A DNA stretch of 64,000 nt from positions 1,178,001-1,242,000 of the forward strand of contig NZ_CP073751.1 of NCBI RefSeq assembly GCF_020025155.1. Direction: 5' to 3'. The notes below the pieces were generated by a model. The model was given only the letters and a program-made list of their open reading frames with translations, searched no databases and had not been told where the DNA came from. Below, in pieces: positions 1-8,088 of the stretch. Position 1 is the first letter of the stretch, and every line of letters starts with the position of its first letter. The translations under genes were made by a program, and so were the position numbers. This DNA comes from Halopseudomonas nanhaiensis. GTDB taxonomy: Bacteria > Pseudomonadota > Gammaproteobacteria > Pseudomonadales > Pseudomonadaceae.

Positions 1-375
1 CTGCAGCAGAACATCAATCTGTTCTATACGCCGACCGAGATCGCCACGGGCCACGCGCCCGAACAGGCGAGAATTCGCGCGGGCGGCATGGTCGTGGCCG
101 GCAGCGTGGAACGCTCGAAGGAAAATCTCGACGTCCGTTTCGCCGTGACCGATGGCAGCGAGCAGGTGGTGATCGCCTACAGCGGCATCCTCCCTGATCT
201 GTTTCGTGAAGGGCAGGGCATCGTCGCCCTGGGCCGTCTGAATGAAGACCGCGTGCTGGTGGCTGACGAGGTGCTGGCCAAGCACGATGAAGAGTACATG
301 CCGCCAGAAGTGGCGCAGGCCATGGAAAAGGTCAAGCAGATGAAAGTCGACACCGCCCCCGCGGCAACGAACTGA
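1..375 (+). CDS. ccmE: Cytochrome c maturation heme chaperone CcmE (C-terminal part)
   Basis: The reading frame is open from base 1, so the N-terminal membrane anchor lies outside the window and only about 124 residues are visible. CcmE carries heme covalently in the periplasm and passes it to the CcmF/CcmH ligase. The visible part is the OB-fold beta domain, and near its end the [12 protein letters not shown] stretch contains the conserved heme-binding histidine and the following tyrosine. Only 10 bases separate it from ccmF, which fits the ccm operon that continues downstream. An internal ATG at 88 is not the start, because the homologous sequence continues upstream of it. Confidence 0.95.
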   Translation: MQQNINLFYTPTEIATGHAPEQARIRAGGMVVAGSVERSKENLDVRFAVTDGSEQVVIAYSGILPDLFREGQGIVALGRLNEDRVLVADEVLAKHDEEYMPPEVAQAMEKVKQMKVDTAPAATN

Positions 376-385
376 GGGAGACCGC

Positions 386-2356
386 ATGATCCCCGAGCTT
401 GGACAGATTGCCCTGATCATCGCGCTGGTACTGGCGTTGTTGCAGGCGACCGTGCCGCTGTACGGCGCCTGGCGCGGCGACACACTGGCGATGAGCTTTG
501 CCCAGCCAGCCGCCTATGCGCAGTGCCTGTTCGTCCTGTTTGCCTTCCTGTGTCTGATGCACGCTTTTCTGGTCAACGATTTCAGCGTCACCTATGTTGC
601 GCTGAACTCCAACTCCGCGCTGCCCTGGTATTACCGCATCAGTGCGGTCTGGGGCGGGCACGAGGGCTCGCTGCTGTTGTGGGGCCTGATTCTCGCGGCC
701 TGGACGTTCGCCGTAGCGGTGTTCTCGCGCGATCTGCCTGAAGAGATGCTCAGCCGCGTGCTGGCGGTCATGGGCATGATCAGCGTCGGTTTCCTGCTGT
801 TCATGCTAATGACCTCCAACCCGTTCGACCGGCAGCTGCCGTACTACCCGGCAGACGGTAATGACCTCAACCCGTTGCTGCAGGATTTCGGTCTCATCGT
901 TCATCCGCCGATGCTCTACATGGGCTATGTCGGCTTTTCGGTAGCCTTTGCCTTTGCCATTGCCGCACTGCTGGGGGGGCGCCTCGACGCTGCCTGGGCT
1001 CGCTGGTCCCGTCCATGGACCATCATCGCCTGGGCCTTTCTCACCATCGGCATCGTGCTCGGCTCCTGGTGGGCCTATTACGAACTCGGTTGGGGCGGCT
1101 GGTGGTTCTGGGATCCGGTAGAAAATGCCTCCTTCATGCCATGGCTGGTGGGCACCGCGCTGATTCACTCGCTGGCGGTGACCGAAAAACGCGGCGTGTT
1201 CAAGAGCTGGACCGTGCTGCTGGCGATTGCTGCGTTTTCGCTGAGCCTGCTGGGTACCTTTCTGGTGCGCTCCGGCGTGCTTACCTCGGTGCATGCGTTC
1301 GCCAGCGATCCGGAGCGCGGGGTGTTCATCCTCGGCTTCCTGCTGCTGGTGGTCGGCGGCTCGCTACTGCTGTATGCCCTGCGTGCACCGGTGGTGAAGA
1401 GCCAGATCGGCTTCGCGCTGTATTCGCGCGAAACGCTGCTGCTGATCAACAACATCATCCTGATCATCGCTGCGCTGATGGTGCTGCTGGGCACGCTGTA
1501 TCCGCTGATCATGTCGTCGTTCGACGTGCTGGTCTCGGTAGGCCCGCCGTACTTCAACTCATTGTTCCTGCCGCTTATGTCGGTGCTCATGGCCGCGCTG
1601 GGGGTGGGCATCGTCAGTCGCTGGAAGGATACGCCGGTCAAGTGGCTGATCAACCAGGTGAAATGGGTGGCGATCTTCGCGCTGGTCGGAGCGATCGGCA
1701 TCGCGGTCTGGATCGGTGACCACCATCTTTCCGTGTTCAGCATGCTGTTGCTGGTGTTCTGGGTGGTCGGCATGAGCATCCGTGACATCCTCGACAAGAC
1801 GCGCAACAAGGGGCTCGTGCGTGGCCTCCGGGCGCTGCCGCGCAGCTACTGGGGCATGACCCTGGCGCACCTCGGCCTGGCCGTCTGCGCGGTCGGCATC
1901 GTCGGTGCCAGCCTGTTCGACAGTCAGCGGGATCTGCGCATGGAGCCCGGTCAGGCGCTGGAGCTGGGCGGCTACCGCTTCGTTTATGATCGGCCTTCGC
2001 ACCGCGAAGGGTCGAACTGGGTGTCCGACAAGGCCATTGTCAGCGTGTATCGCGGCGAGCGTCTGGTCACGGTCCTTGCGCCGGAGAAGCGTCTTTACAC
2101 CGTGCAGAATCAGCTGATGACCGAGGCGGCGATCCACCCGGGATTCACGCGGGATCTGTTCGTCGCGCTGGGCGAGCGCCTCGATGGTGACGCCTGGGCC
2201 ATGCGCGTGCACATCAAGCCGTTTGTGCGCTGGGTCTGGGGTGGGGGACTGCTGATGATGTTCGGCGGTCTGCTCAGTGCCAGTGACAAGCGCTACCGGC
2301 TGGGCGTGCGCCAGCGCAACAGTGCGGCGGCTGCGGTAGCCGGGGAGGGCGTCTGA
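386..2356 (+). CDS. ccmF: Heme lyase subunit CcmF
   Basis: This 656-residue polytopic inner-membrane protein is the core of the System I heme ligase that attaches heme to apocytochrome c. The tryptophan-rich WWD signature (GGWWFWDPVENASFMPW) sits at about residues 235-252, and multiple hydrophobic segments run through the protein. A periplasmic domain precedes the last membrane helix. The length matches the family. The stop codon overlaps the ATG of ccmG by one base (TGATG), indicating translational coupling. Confidence 0.97.
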   Translation: MIPELGQIALIIALVLALLQATVPLYGAWRGDTLAMSFAQPAAYAQCLFVLFAFLCLMHAFLVNDFSVTYVALNSNSALPWYYRISAVWGGHEGSLLLWGLILAAWTFAVAVFSRDLPEEMLSRVLAVMGMISVGFLLFMLMTSNPFDRQLPYYPADGNDLNPLLQDFGLIVHPPMLYMGYVGFSVAFAFAIAALLGGRLDAAWARWSRPWTIIAWAFLTIGIVLGSWWAYYELGWGGWWFWDPVENASFMPWLVGTALIHSLAVTEKRGVFKSWTVLLAIAAFSLSLLGTFLVRSGVLTSVHAFASDPERGVFILGFLLLVVGGSLLLYALRAPVVKSQIGFALYSRETLLLINNIILIIAALMVLLGTLYPLIMSSFDVLVSVGPPYFNSLFLPLMSVLMAALGVGIVSRWKDTPVKWLINQVKWVAIFALVGAIGIAVWIGDHHLSVFSMLLLVFWVVGMSIRDILDKTRNKGLVRGLRALPRSYWGMTLAHLGLAVCAVGIVGASLFDSQRDLRMEPGQALELGGYRFVYDRPSHREGSNWVSDKAIVSVYRGERLVTVLAPEKRLYTVQNQLMTEAAIHPGFTRDLFVALGERLDGDAWAMRVHIKPFVRWVWGGGLLMMFGGLLSASDKRYRLGVRQRNSAAAAVAGEGV

Positions 2357-2922
2357 TGCGCAAGCTTCTGTTGCTGGTACCGCTGGGCATCTTCCTGGTG
2401 CTCGCCGGTTTCTTCCTGAACACGTTATGGAACAAGAGTCAGCAGGAGGGCGGCGCGAGTGCTTCGATCGAGATCCCCTCGCCGCTGATCGGCAAGCCGT
2501 TTCCGGCGTTCAATCTGCCTGCGGTGGAAGAGGGCGAGCCGGCGATCACCGAGGCTGACTTCAAGGGCAAGCCGGCGCTGGTCAACGTCTGGGCGACCTG
2601 GTGCGTCGCCTGCCGGGTCGAGCATCCGGTGCTGAACCGGCTCGCCGAGCAGGGCGTGGTCATCCATGGCGTCAACTACAAGGACGATACCGAAGCGGCG
2701 CGCAACTGGTTGAGGGATTTTCATGATCCGTACCAGCACGACGTGGCAGACGTCGACGGCCGGTTGGGCATCGATCTGGGCGTCTATGGGGCCCCGGAGA
2801 CCTACCTGATCGATGCCGAGGGCATCATCCGCTACAAGTTCATCGGCGTGATTGACGAGCGCGTCTGGGAAACCCGCCTGGGTCCGCGCTATCAGGCGCT
2901 GGTCGACGGTGAACAGCCATGA
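2356..2922 (+). CDS. ccmG: Thiol:disulfide interchange protein CcmG/DsbE
   Basis: A 188-residue membrane-anchored periplasmic thioredoxin-like protein that keeps the CXXCH thiols of apocytochrome c reduced. An N-terminal hydrophobic anchor (about residues 3-24) is followed by a thioredoxin fold with the redox motif WCVAC (C83 and C86). The Y-G-A-P-E-T-Y segment contains the cis-proline typical of DsbE. It overlaps ccmH by 4 bases. CcmG of E. coli has WCPTC, so the dipeptide between the cysteines differs here. Confidence 0.95.
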   Translation: MRKLLLLVPLGIFLVLAGFFLNTLWNKSQQEGGASASIEIPSPLIGKPFPAFNLPAVEEGEPAITEADFKGKPALVNVWATWCVACRVEHPVLNRLAEQGVVIHGVNYKDDTEAARNWLRDFHDPYQHDVADVDGRLGIDLGVYGAPETYLIDAEGIIRYKFIGVIDERVWETRLGPRYQALVDGEQP

Positions 2923-3392
2923 TCCGGCAGTTGCTGGGCGTCGCCCTGCTGGTCGTATCATCGCTGGCCTACGCCGCGATCGACACCTATGAGTTCGAAT
3001 CCGAAGCCCAGCGCGAGCGCTTCTACGAGCTGAGCAACGAGCTGCGCTGCCCCAAATGCCAGAACCAGAACATTGCCGATTCCAACGCCCCCATTGCCAC
3101 CGACATGCGTCGCGAGGTGCACCGGCTGCTGCAGGAAGGCGAGAGCGACGAGACCATCGTGCAGTTCATGGTCTCACGGTACGGCGATTTCGTACGCTAT
3201 CGACCGGGCCTTACCAGCCAGACCATGGTGCTCTGGTTCGCGCCTTTGCTGTTTCTCGTAATCGGCATCGGGATCCTCCTGGTGCTCGTGCGTCGCCGCC
3301 GCGCGGTGAGCGTCAATCAACACCAGCACCTGAGCGAGGCAGAGCAGCAGCGGCTACGCGACTTGCTGGAGAAGAAGGGTTCGAATGACTGA
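2919..3392 (+). CDS. ccmH: Cytochrome c maturation protein CcmH (CcmL/NrfF-type)
   Basis: This 157-residue protein has a signal peptide (residues 1-20), a periplasmic CcmH domain with the LRCPKCQNQ motif (C44 and C47), and one C-terminal membrane helix (about 105-127). The cysteine pair accepts electrons from CcmG and reduces apocytochrome c. It is the short CcmH form; the TPR portion that E. coli CcmH carries is encoded by the next gene, ccmI. It overlaps both neighbours by a few bases. Confidence 0.95.
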   Translation: MIRQLLGVALLVVSSLAYAAIDTYEFESEAQRERFYELSNELRCPKCQNQNIADSNAPIATDMRREVHRLLQEGESDETIVQFMVSRYGDFVRYRPGLTSQTMVLWFAPLLFLVIGIGILLVLVRRRRAVSVNQHQHLSEAEQQRLRDLLEKKGSND

Positions 3393-4587
3393 TTTCTGGG
3401 TGTCTGCTGCAGTACTGATAGTCCTTGGTGTCGTCGCGGTCCTCTGGCCGGTGTGGCGTCATCGTCGTGGTGAGCGGGTTGATCGCACGGCTCTGAACGT
3501 AGCCCTGTACGAAGAGCGTCTGGCAGAGCTGGATGCGCAGCGCGAAGCCGGAGTACTTACCGCTCAGCAGCACGAGCTGGCGCGGGAGGAAGCCAGCCGT
3601 CTGCTGCTGGAAGATACCGCACGCGCCGACAGCAGGCAGCAGGTGGTTCGCCGGGGTAATCCTATCTGGTTGATCGTTTCGGCCGGCTTGCTTCCGGTAG
3701 TGGTCCTGGGGCTTTACCTAGCCTGGGGCAACTTCGCCGGCATGACGTTGCATCGCGAACTGAAGGACAGCCCGGCACCGGAAAGCGTCGAGGCGCTGAT
3801 CGATCGCATGAAGCGTGTCACCAGCGTGCAGCCCGAAAGCGGCGAGGCCTGGTTCATGCTCGGCCGCGCCTACATGGCGGCCCAGGAGCCCGCCGCCGCA
3901 GCGCGTGCTTTCGGTAACAGCCTGGAGCGGCTCGGCGAGCGTCCGGAGGTCCTGGCGCAGCTGGCGCAGGCGCGCTTCTTTGCCGCCGGCAATCGACTCG
4001 ACAGCGAGGCTGTCGCCGCGCTCGACAAGGCGCTGGAGCTTGATCCGGGCGAGCCCACGGCGCTGGGTCTGTTGGGTATCGCAGCGTTCGAAGCGGGCGA
4101 CTACTCTGGTGCGATCGGCTACTGGCAGAAGCTGCTGTCCGGAATGCAGCCGGGCAGCCCGGGAGCCGCGGCGATCGAGGGCGGCATTGCGCGAGCCCGT
4201 GAACGCATGGGCGCTGGCGATGGCGAGGCGGGGCAGGCCGCAGTGGCGCAGCCGGGCATCGCCGTACGCGTCGAACTCAGTGCGCAGATCGCTGAAACAC
4301 TGAATGAACAGGCCGTGGTATTCGTCTTTGCACGCGATCCAGAGGGTCCGCCTATGCCTCTGGTGGCTCGCCGCTTCACCCTCGACCAGCTCCCGGCAGA
4401 GGTGACGTTGACGGCGCGAGATGCCATGCTGCCGGACGTCGAGCTCAGCGCAGGGCAACAGGTTCAGCTCATTGCACGGGTCTCGCCCAACGGTGATCCG
4501 ATGCAGGGGAGTCATCAGGGTCAGATGAATGCCGAGGTAGGCGCCAGCGAACGCGTCACCGTGGTGATCGACCAGCCGGTTCGCTGA
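3385..4587 (+). CDS. ccmI: Cytochrome c maturation chaperone CcmI (TPR protein)
   Basis: A 400-residue protein with two N-terminal membrane helices (about 4-23 and 92-113) flanking a short cytoplasmic loop, followed by periplasmic TPR-like repeats (about 125-270) and a C-terminal beta-rich domain. CcmI binds the C-terminus of apocytochrome c and delivers it to the CcmF/H ligase. It overlaps ccmH by 8 bases and is the last ccm gene visible here; a 178-base gap follows before the next ORF. Confidence 0.93.
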   Translation: MTDFWVSAAVLIVLGVVAVLWPVWRHRRGERVDRTALNVALYEERLAELDAQREAGVLTAQQHELAREEASRLLLEDTARADSRQQVVRRGNPIWLIVSAGLLPVVVLGLYLAWGNFAGMTLHRELKDSPAPESVEALIDRMKRVTSVQPESGEAWFMLGRAYMAAQEPAAAARAFGNSLERLGERPEVLAQLAQARFFAAGNRLDSEAVAALDKALELDPGEPTALGLLGIAAFEAGDYSGAIGYWQKLLSGMQPGSPGAAAIEGGIARARERMGAGDGEAGQAAVAQPGIAVRVELSAQIAETLNEQAVVFVFARDPEGPPMPLVARRFTLDQLPAEVTLTARDAMLPDVELSAGQQVQLIARVSPNGDPMQGSHQGQMNAEVGASERVTVVIDQPVR

Positions 4588-4765
4588 CCAGCGGTCGGTT
4601 GCGCTCTGCGACGCGGATTGCCGAGTGTTTTCACGCTTCAGGGTTCCCTGACGGCGCCAGCCGGCTGTCGGCGTTCGGCTGGACGCAATTGAAAACGCCG
4701 CCTACATGTATAAACATGCTCGCTGAAGTGAGCCGTGCCATCTGCTGACGCTGCAGGAGCTTTAC

Positions 4766-5074
4766 ATGACTGATGCGCAAACACCGCCCGGCGCCGGAGA
4801 TGGCGAGTCGGGACTACGCAACCGTCTGGTGTTTTGCGTACTTCTGGGATTGCAGGCAGGCCTCTACGGCTGGGCCGCCGCCTTTTTTCGTGCAGAGGAT
4901 CTGTACATGGCGATTGCACTCGCTGCCGTCGCAGCGCTGTTCGCCGTGGGTTCCTGTTACATGCTGATGCGTGCCTCGATGCACGTTCTGTCGCTGGTAC
5001 GCAAACCGGCAATGACGAGCCCGGACCCGGCGGCGGTCAGCGAAACCATCACCGACTCCACCAACCGCCCCTGA
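4766..5074 (+). CDS. Small two-helix membrane protein of unknown function
   Basis: A 102-residue ORF preceded by a good Shine-Dalgarno (GCAGGAG, 6-7 bases before ATG). It has two hydrophobic segments (about residues 24-42 and 47-72) and a polar Ser/Thr/Pro-rich tail. I do not recognise a family. It follows ccmI by 178 bases and ends convergently, 21 bases from the DASS transporter. The spacer before it contains an inverted repeat (4705-4718, CATGT-ATAA-ACATG) that could be a control site. It is probably a real gene because of the ribosome site and the hydrophobic profile. Confidence 0.6.
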   Translation: MTDAQTPPGAGDGESGLRNRLVFCVLLGLQAGLYGWAAAFFRAEDLYMAIALAAVAALFAVGSCYMLMRASMHVLSLVRKPAMTSPDPAAVSETITDSTNRP

Positions 5075-5095
5075 CCCCTTCAGCGTTTACTTCCC

Positions 5096-6550
5096 TCAGA
5101 TCGAGAATACCCAGCCCATCAGGGCATAGCCGACCAGCGTCACCACGATGATGCCGCCTAAGTTCAGAGCGAACCCCGCCCGTATCATGTCGCCGATGTG
5201 CAAGTGTCCACTGCCAAATACGATGGCATTCGGTGGCGTGGCGACGGGCATCATGAATGCGCAGCTGGCAGCGATGGCCGCTGGCACGGTAAACAGGATG
5301 GGCGATACCTCCTGACTCACCGCCAGAGCGCCGAGCAGCGGCAGGAACGCGGCGGCCGTAGCCGTATTGCTGGTGACCTCCGTCAGAAAGATGATGACGG
5401 TGACCACCAGGCCGACCATCAGCAAGGCCGGCAGCATGCTCATGACCGACAGACTTTCGGCGATCCACTCGGCCAGCCCCGAACTGCTGATGATGCCGGC
5501 CAGCGCCAGCCCGCCGCCAAACAGCAACAGTACGCCCCAGGGCATGGATCGAGCGGTATCCCAGTCCATGATGAACTCGCGCTGACGCAGGCTCACGGGG
5601 ATCAGAAACATGATGATGGCCGCAGCGATGGCGATGACCGTGTCGTTGAGCCAGGGCAGCAGGTCGGCCGAGAGCAGCGGCTGGAACATCCAGGCGGCGG
5701 CTGTCATCACGAACACCACAGCGACCAGTTTTTCGCCACGCCCCATCGGACCGAGCGCCTGCAGCTGCTGGCGAAGCAGTGCACCGCTGTCGGTTTCACC
5801 GAGGTCCAGATCGCCCCGCGTCAGCCACCACCAGGTCAGGGCAAGCATCAGCAGCGATACCGGCACACCCAGCAGCATCCACTGCGCAAAGCCAAGCTGG
5901 ATGTCCTGATTCTCCGCCAGGTAGGCAGCCAGCAGCGCGTTGGGCGGCGTGCCGATCAGCGTCGCGATCCCGCCGATGCTTGCGGCATAGGCTATGGCCA
6001 GCAACAGCGATGTGGCAAAGCGGCGGACCGCCTCCGGGTTGTTCTGGTCGAGCATGGCGACCACAGACAGGCCGATGGGCATCATCATGATGGTCGTCGC
6101 CGTGTTGCTTACCCACATGCTCAGAAATGCCGTCGCGATCATGAAGCCACCGATCTGGCGTTTCGGCTGGCTACCGACCGCCAGCAGGGTCATCAATGCA
6201 ATCCGCCGGTGCAAGTTCCAGCGCTGCATTGCCAGGCCCAGTACGAATCCGCCCATGAACAGGAAAATGATCGGGTTGGCATAGGGCGTGGTTGCAGCGC
6301 TGATAGTGCCCAGTCCCAGAGCCGGAATCAGCACGATCGGCAAAAGCGCAGTGGCCGGGATCGGGATGGCCTCGGTCGACCACCAGGTTGCCATCAGCAG
6401 CATCAGCCCCAGCGCCAGCCAGGCAGGCTCGGCCATCCCGGTCGGAGCGGGCAGGATCAGCGTCGCCAGCAGAAACAGCGGCCCGAGAAACAGCCCTATC
6501 AGGCGACTGGCAGGAAGGCCGCTTTCTTCGGCGTGCGTCGGTTGACTCAT
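5096..6550 (-). CDS. SLC13/DASS family sodium:anion symporter
   Basis: A 484-residue inner-membrane transporter of the divalent anion:sodium symporter family, which imports di- and tricarboxylates or sulfate with Na+. Both halves contain the family Ser-Asn-Thr signature: WVSNTATTIMMMP in the first half and TEVTSNTATAAAF in the second. These are the substrate- and sodium-binding hairpins. Roughly 11-12 hydrophobic segments are visible. The substrate cannot be read from sequence. It starts 13 bases after the MFS gene on the same strand, so the two are probably co-transcribed. Confidence 0.9.
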   Translation of the reverse strand: MSQPTHAEESGLPASRLIGLFLGPLFLLATLILPAPTGMAEPAWLALGLMLLMATWWSTEAIPIPATALLPIVLIPALGLGTISAATTPYANPIIFLFMGGFVLGLAMQRWNLHRRIALMTLLAVGSQPKRQIGGFMIATAFLSMWVSNTATTIMMMPIGLSVVAMLDQNNPEAVRRFATSLLLAIAYAASIGGIATLIGTPPNALLAAYLAENQDIQLGFAQWMLLGVPVSLLMLALTWWWLTRGDLDLGETDSGALLRQQLQALGPMGRGEKLVAVVFVMTAAAWMFQPLLSADLLPWLNDTVIAIAAAIIMFLIPVSLRQREFIMDWDTARSMPWGVLLLFGGGLALAGIISSSGLAEWIAESLSVMSMLPALLMVGLVVTVIIFLTEVTSNTATAAAFLPLLGALAVSQEVSPILFTVPAAIAASCAFMMPVATPPNAIVFGSGHLHIGDMIRAGFALNLGGIIVVTLVGYALMGWVFSI

Positions 6551-6563
6551 GAGAAACCCTTTA

Positions 6564-7901
6564 TCAGTACATCGACAGTTCCGGCAGGCGCAGGGCGAGA
6601 ATCGCGCCCGCCAGCCCTATGAGTGATAACAGCAGAACCATGCCGCCTGCGCCAATCAGTGTGCCGAGCAGACCGAAGAGTCCGGTGCTCAGCAGCACCA
6701 GGCCTATCACGCTATTGCTGACCGCAACGTAGTCGCTGCGACGGGTGCCGCCAGCCAGATCGAGCACATAGGTCTTGCGGCCGATGCGAACGCCGCTGTG
6801 CGCGACGCCAAGCACGAAAAACGCGACTGGAAACAGCCAGGCATGGAGTGCCTCGGGCAATACCCCGAGATAATCGATAAGCACCACAACCGGCCCCATC
6901 AGGCTGCCCAGCAAGGCTGCGCTGATCATCACCTGCCGGCTGGATTGATCCGCCAGGCGCCCCCAGACCATGGAGCTGAGGCTGCCAGCCAGACCATTGG
7001 CGATGAGGAAGGCACCGAGCATGCCTACCCCGCTGTGCAGCTCCTGGGCCATCAATACATAAAATGGCGCAGACAGCGCTGTGCACAGCAGCAGCGCGCG
7101 GGCGATGACGAAGCGCCGAAACGGCGCGTCACTGCGCAGCAGTTGCAGGCGCTCGAAGGCGGCGGCGATGCCGTTGCGGCCCCCTTCGGTCGCGCCCGGC
7201 TCTTCCTCGATGCCGCGAAAGACCCAGGCGGCGGCAAGCCACAGAGCAGCGCCGCCGAGCAGCAGAGCCGAATAGAACAGGGTGTCCTCGTCGCCCGGCG
7301 GCCAGATCATGCAGGCGGCGCCGAACGCCAGGGTCAGCCAGCCCGCGATACTGCCGGCCAGGCCGTTGAGCCGCCCACGGCGACGCTTGGGTACCGTCTT
7401 GCCAATTACATCCTTCCCGGCGACCGAGCACAGCCCGCGCGCCAGGCTGAAGGCAATCAGGCAGGCGATGATCAGCGCCCCGGCAAGTGTACCCTCGGTC
7501 AGCCAGGCGACTGCGCCCATCGCTACCAGAGCCAGGGCCTGAGCCAGACTGCCGAGAATCCATACGCCCTTGCGTAGGGGCAGATGCCGGATCTGCGCGG
7601 CGATAAACAGCTGCGGCAGCATCGAGCCCGATTCGCGAATGGGCACCAGCCAGGCGATCAGCGCAACCGGTGCGCCGACCATGCCCATCAGCCAGGCAAG
7701 CGTCGTCTTCGGATTGGTCAGCGCGTCGCCAAGGCCGGTCAGCGCAGTCGCCGTGACCTGGCGGAAAAAGTTGGTGGGGACATTGGTGCAGGCCGAGCCC
7801 GGGATGTCCGCGCAGGAGCGCGCGTCTTCCTCGTCCATCAGCGCGTTGTAAAGAGTATCCAGGTCGGGGCGGGTGGCCATGTCAGGGGTCGCTGTCATCA
7901 T
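6564..7901 (-). CDS. MFS transporter
   Basis: A polytopic protein of about 445 residues with the spacing of a major facilitator: around 12 hydrophobic segments and a charged central loop near the middle. The N-terminus before the first helix is about 60 residues, long and polar with two cysteines. The start is uncertain. The frame is open to 7970, but ATG codons at 7901 and 7898 are preferred because they leave the TGCATTTTTA element (7951-7960) upstream of the gene; no candidate has a strong Shine-Dalgarno. Substrate unknown. It is divergent from smc and followed by the DASS symporter. Confidence 0.8.
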   Translation of the reverse strand: MMTATPDMATRPDLDTLYNALMDEEDARSCADIPGSACTNVPTNFFRQVTATALTGLGDALTNPKTTLAWLMGMVGAPVALIAWLVPIRESGSMLPQLFIAAQIRHLPLRKGVWILGSLAQALALVAMGAVAWLTEGTLAGALIIACLIAFSLARGLCSVAGKDVIGKTVPKRRRGRLNGLAGSIAGWLTLAFGAACMIWPPGDEDTLFYSALLLGGAALWLAAAWVFRGIEEEPGATEGGRNGIAAAFERLQLLRSDAPFRRFVIARALLLCTALSAPFYVLMAQELHSGVGMLGAFLIANGLAGSLSSMVWGRLADQSSRQVMISAALLGSLMGPVVVLIDYLGVLPEALHAWLFPVAFFVLGVAHSGVRIGRKTYVLDLAGGTRRSDYVAVSNSVIGLVLLSTGLFGLLGTLIGAGGMVLLLSLIGLAGAILALRLPELSMY

Positions 7902-7950
7902 CCGGGTGGAGCCAGGCGACAATTGTGCCGCACCGTCTGGACCAGGGTCA

Positions 7951-8027
7951 TGCATTTTTATTGCGGCCAATACGGCAGGCCGCCCCGCGGGGGCTTCTAA
8001 TCGAGCGGCATAGCGAGTAAAAATGCA
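7951..8027. promoter_or_regulatory. Widely spaced inverted repeat between MFS gene and smc
   Basis: TGCATTTTTA at 7951-7960 and its exact reverse complement TAAAAATGCA at 8018-8027 are 57 bases apart in the divergent intergenic region. This could be a pair of operator half-sites or two separate sites. The regulator is unknown. Confidence 0.4.
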
Positions 8028-8088
8028 CGTTTCGACGAAGACGTATTCAGGCGTGGTTCGTCATTCGTGCGCAGGGACAGGCTCTTCA

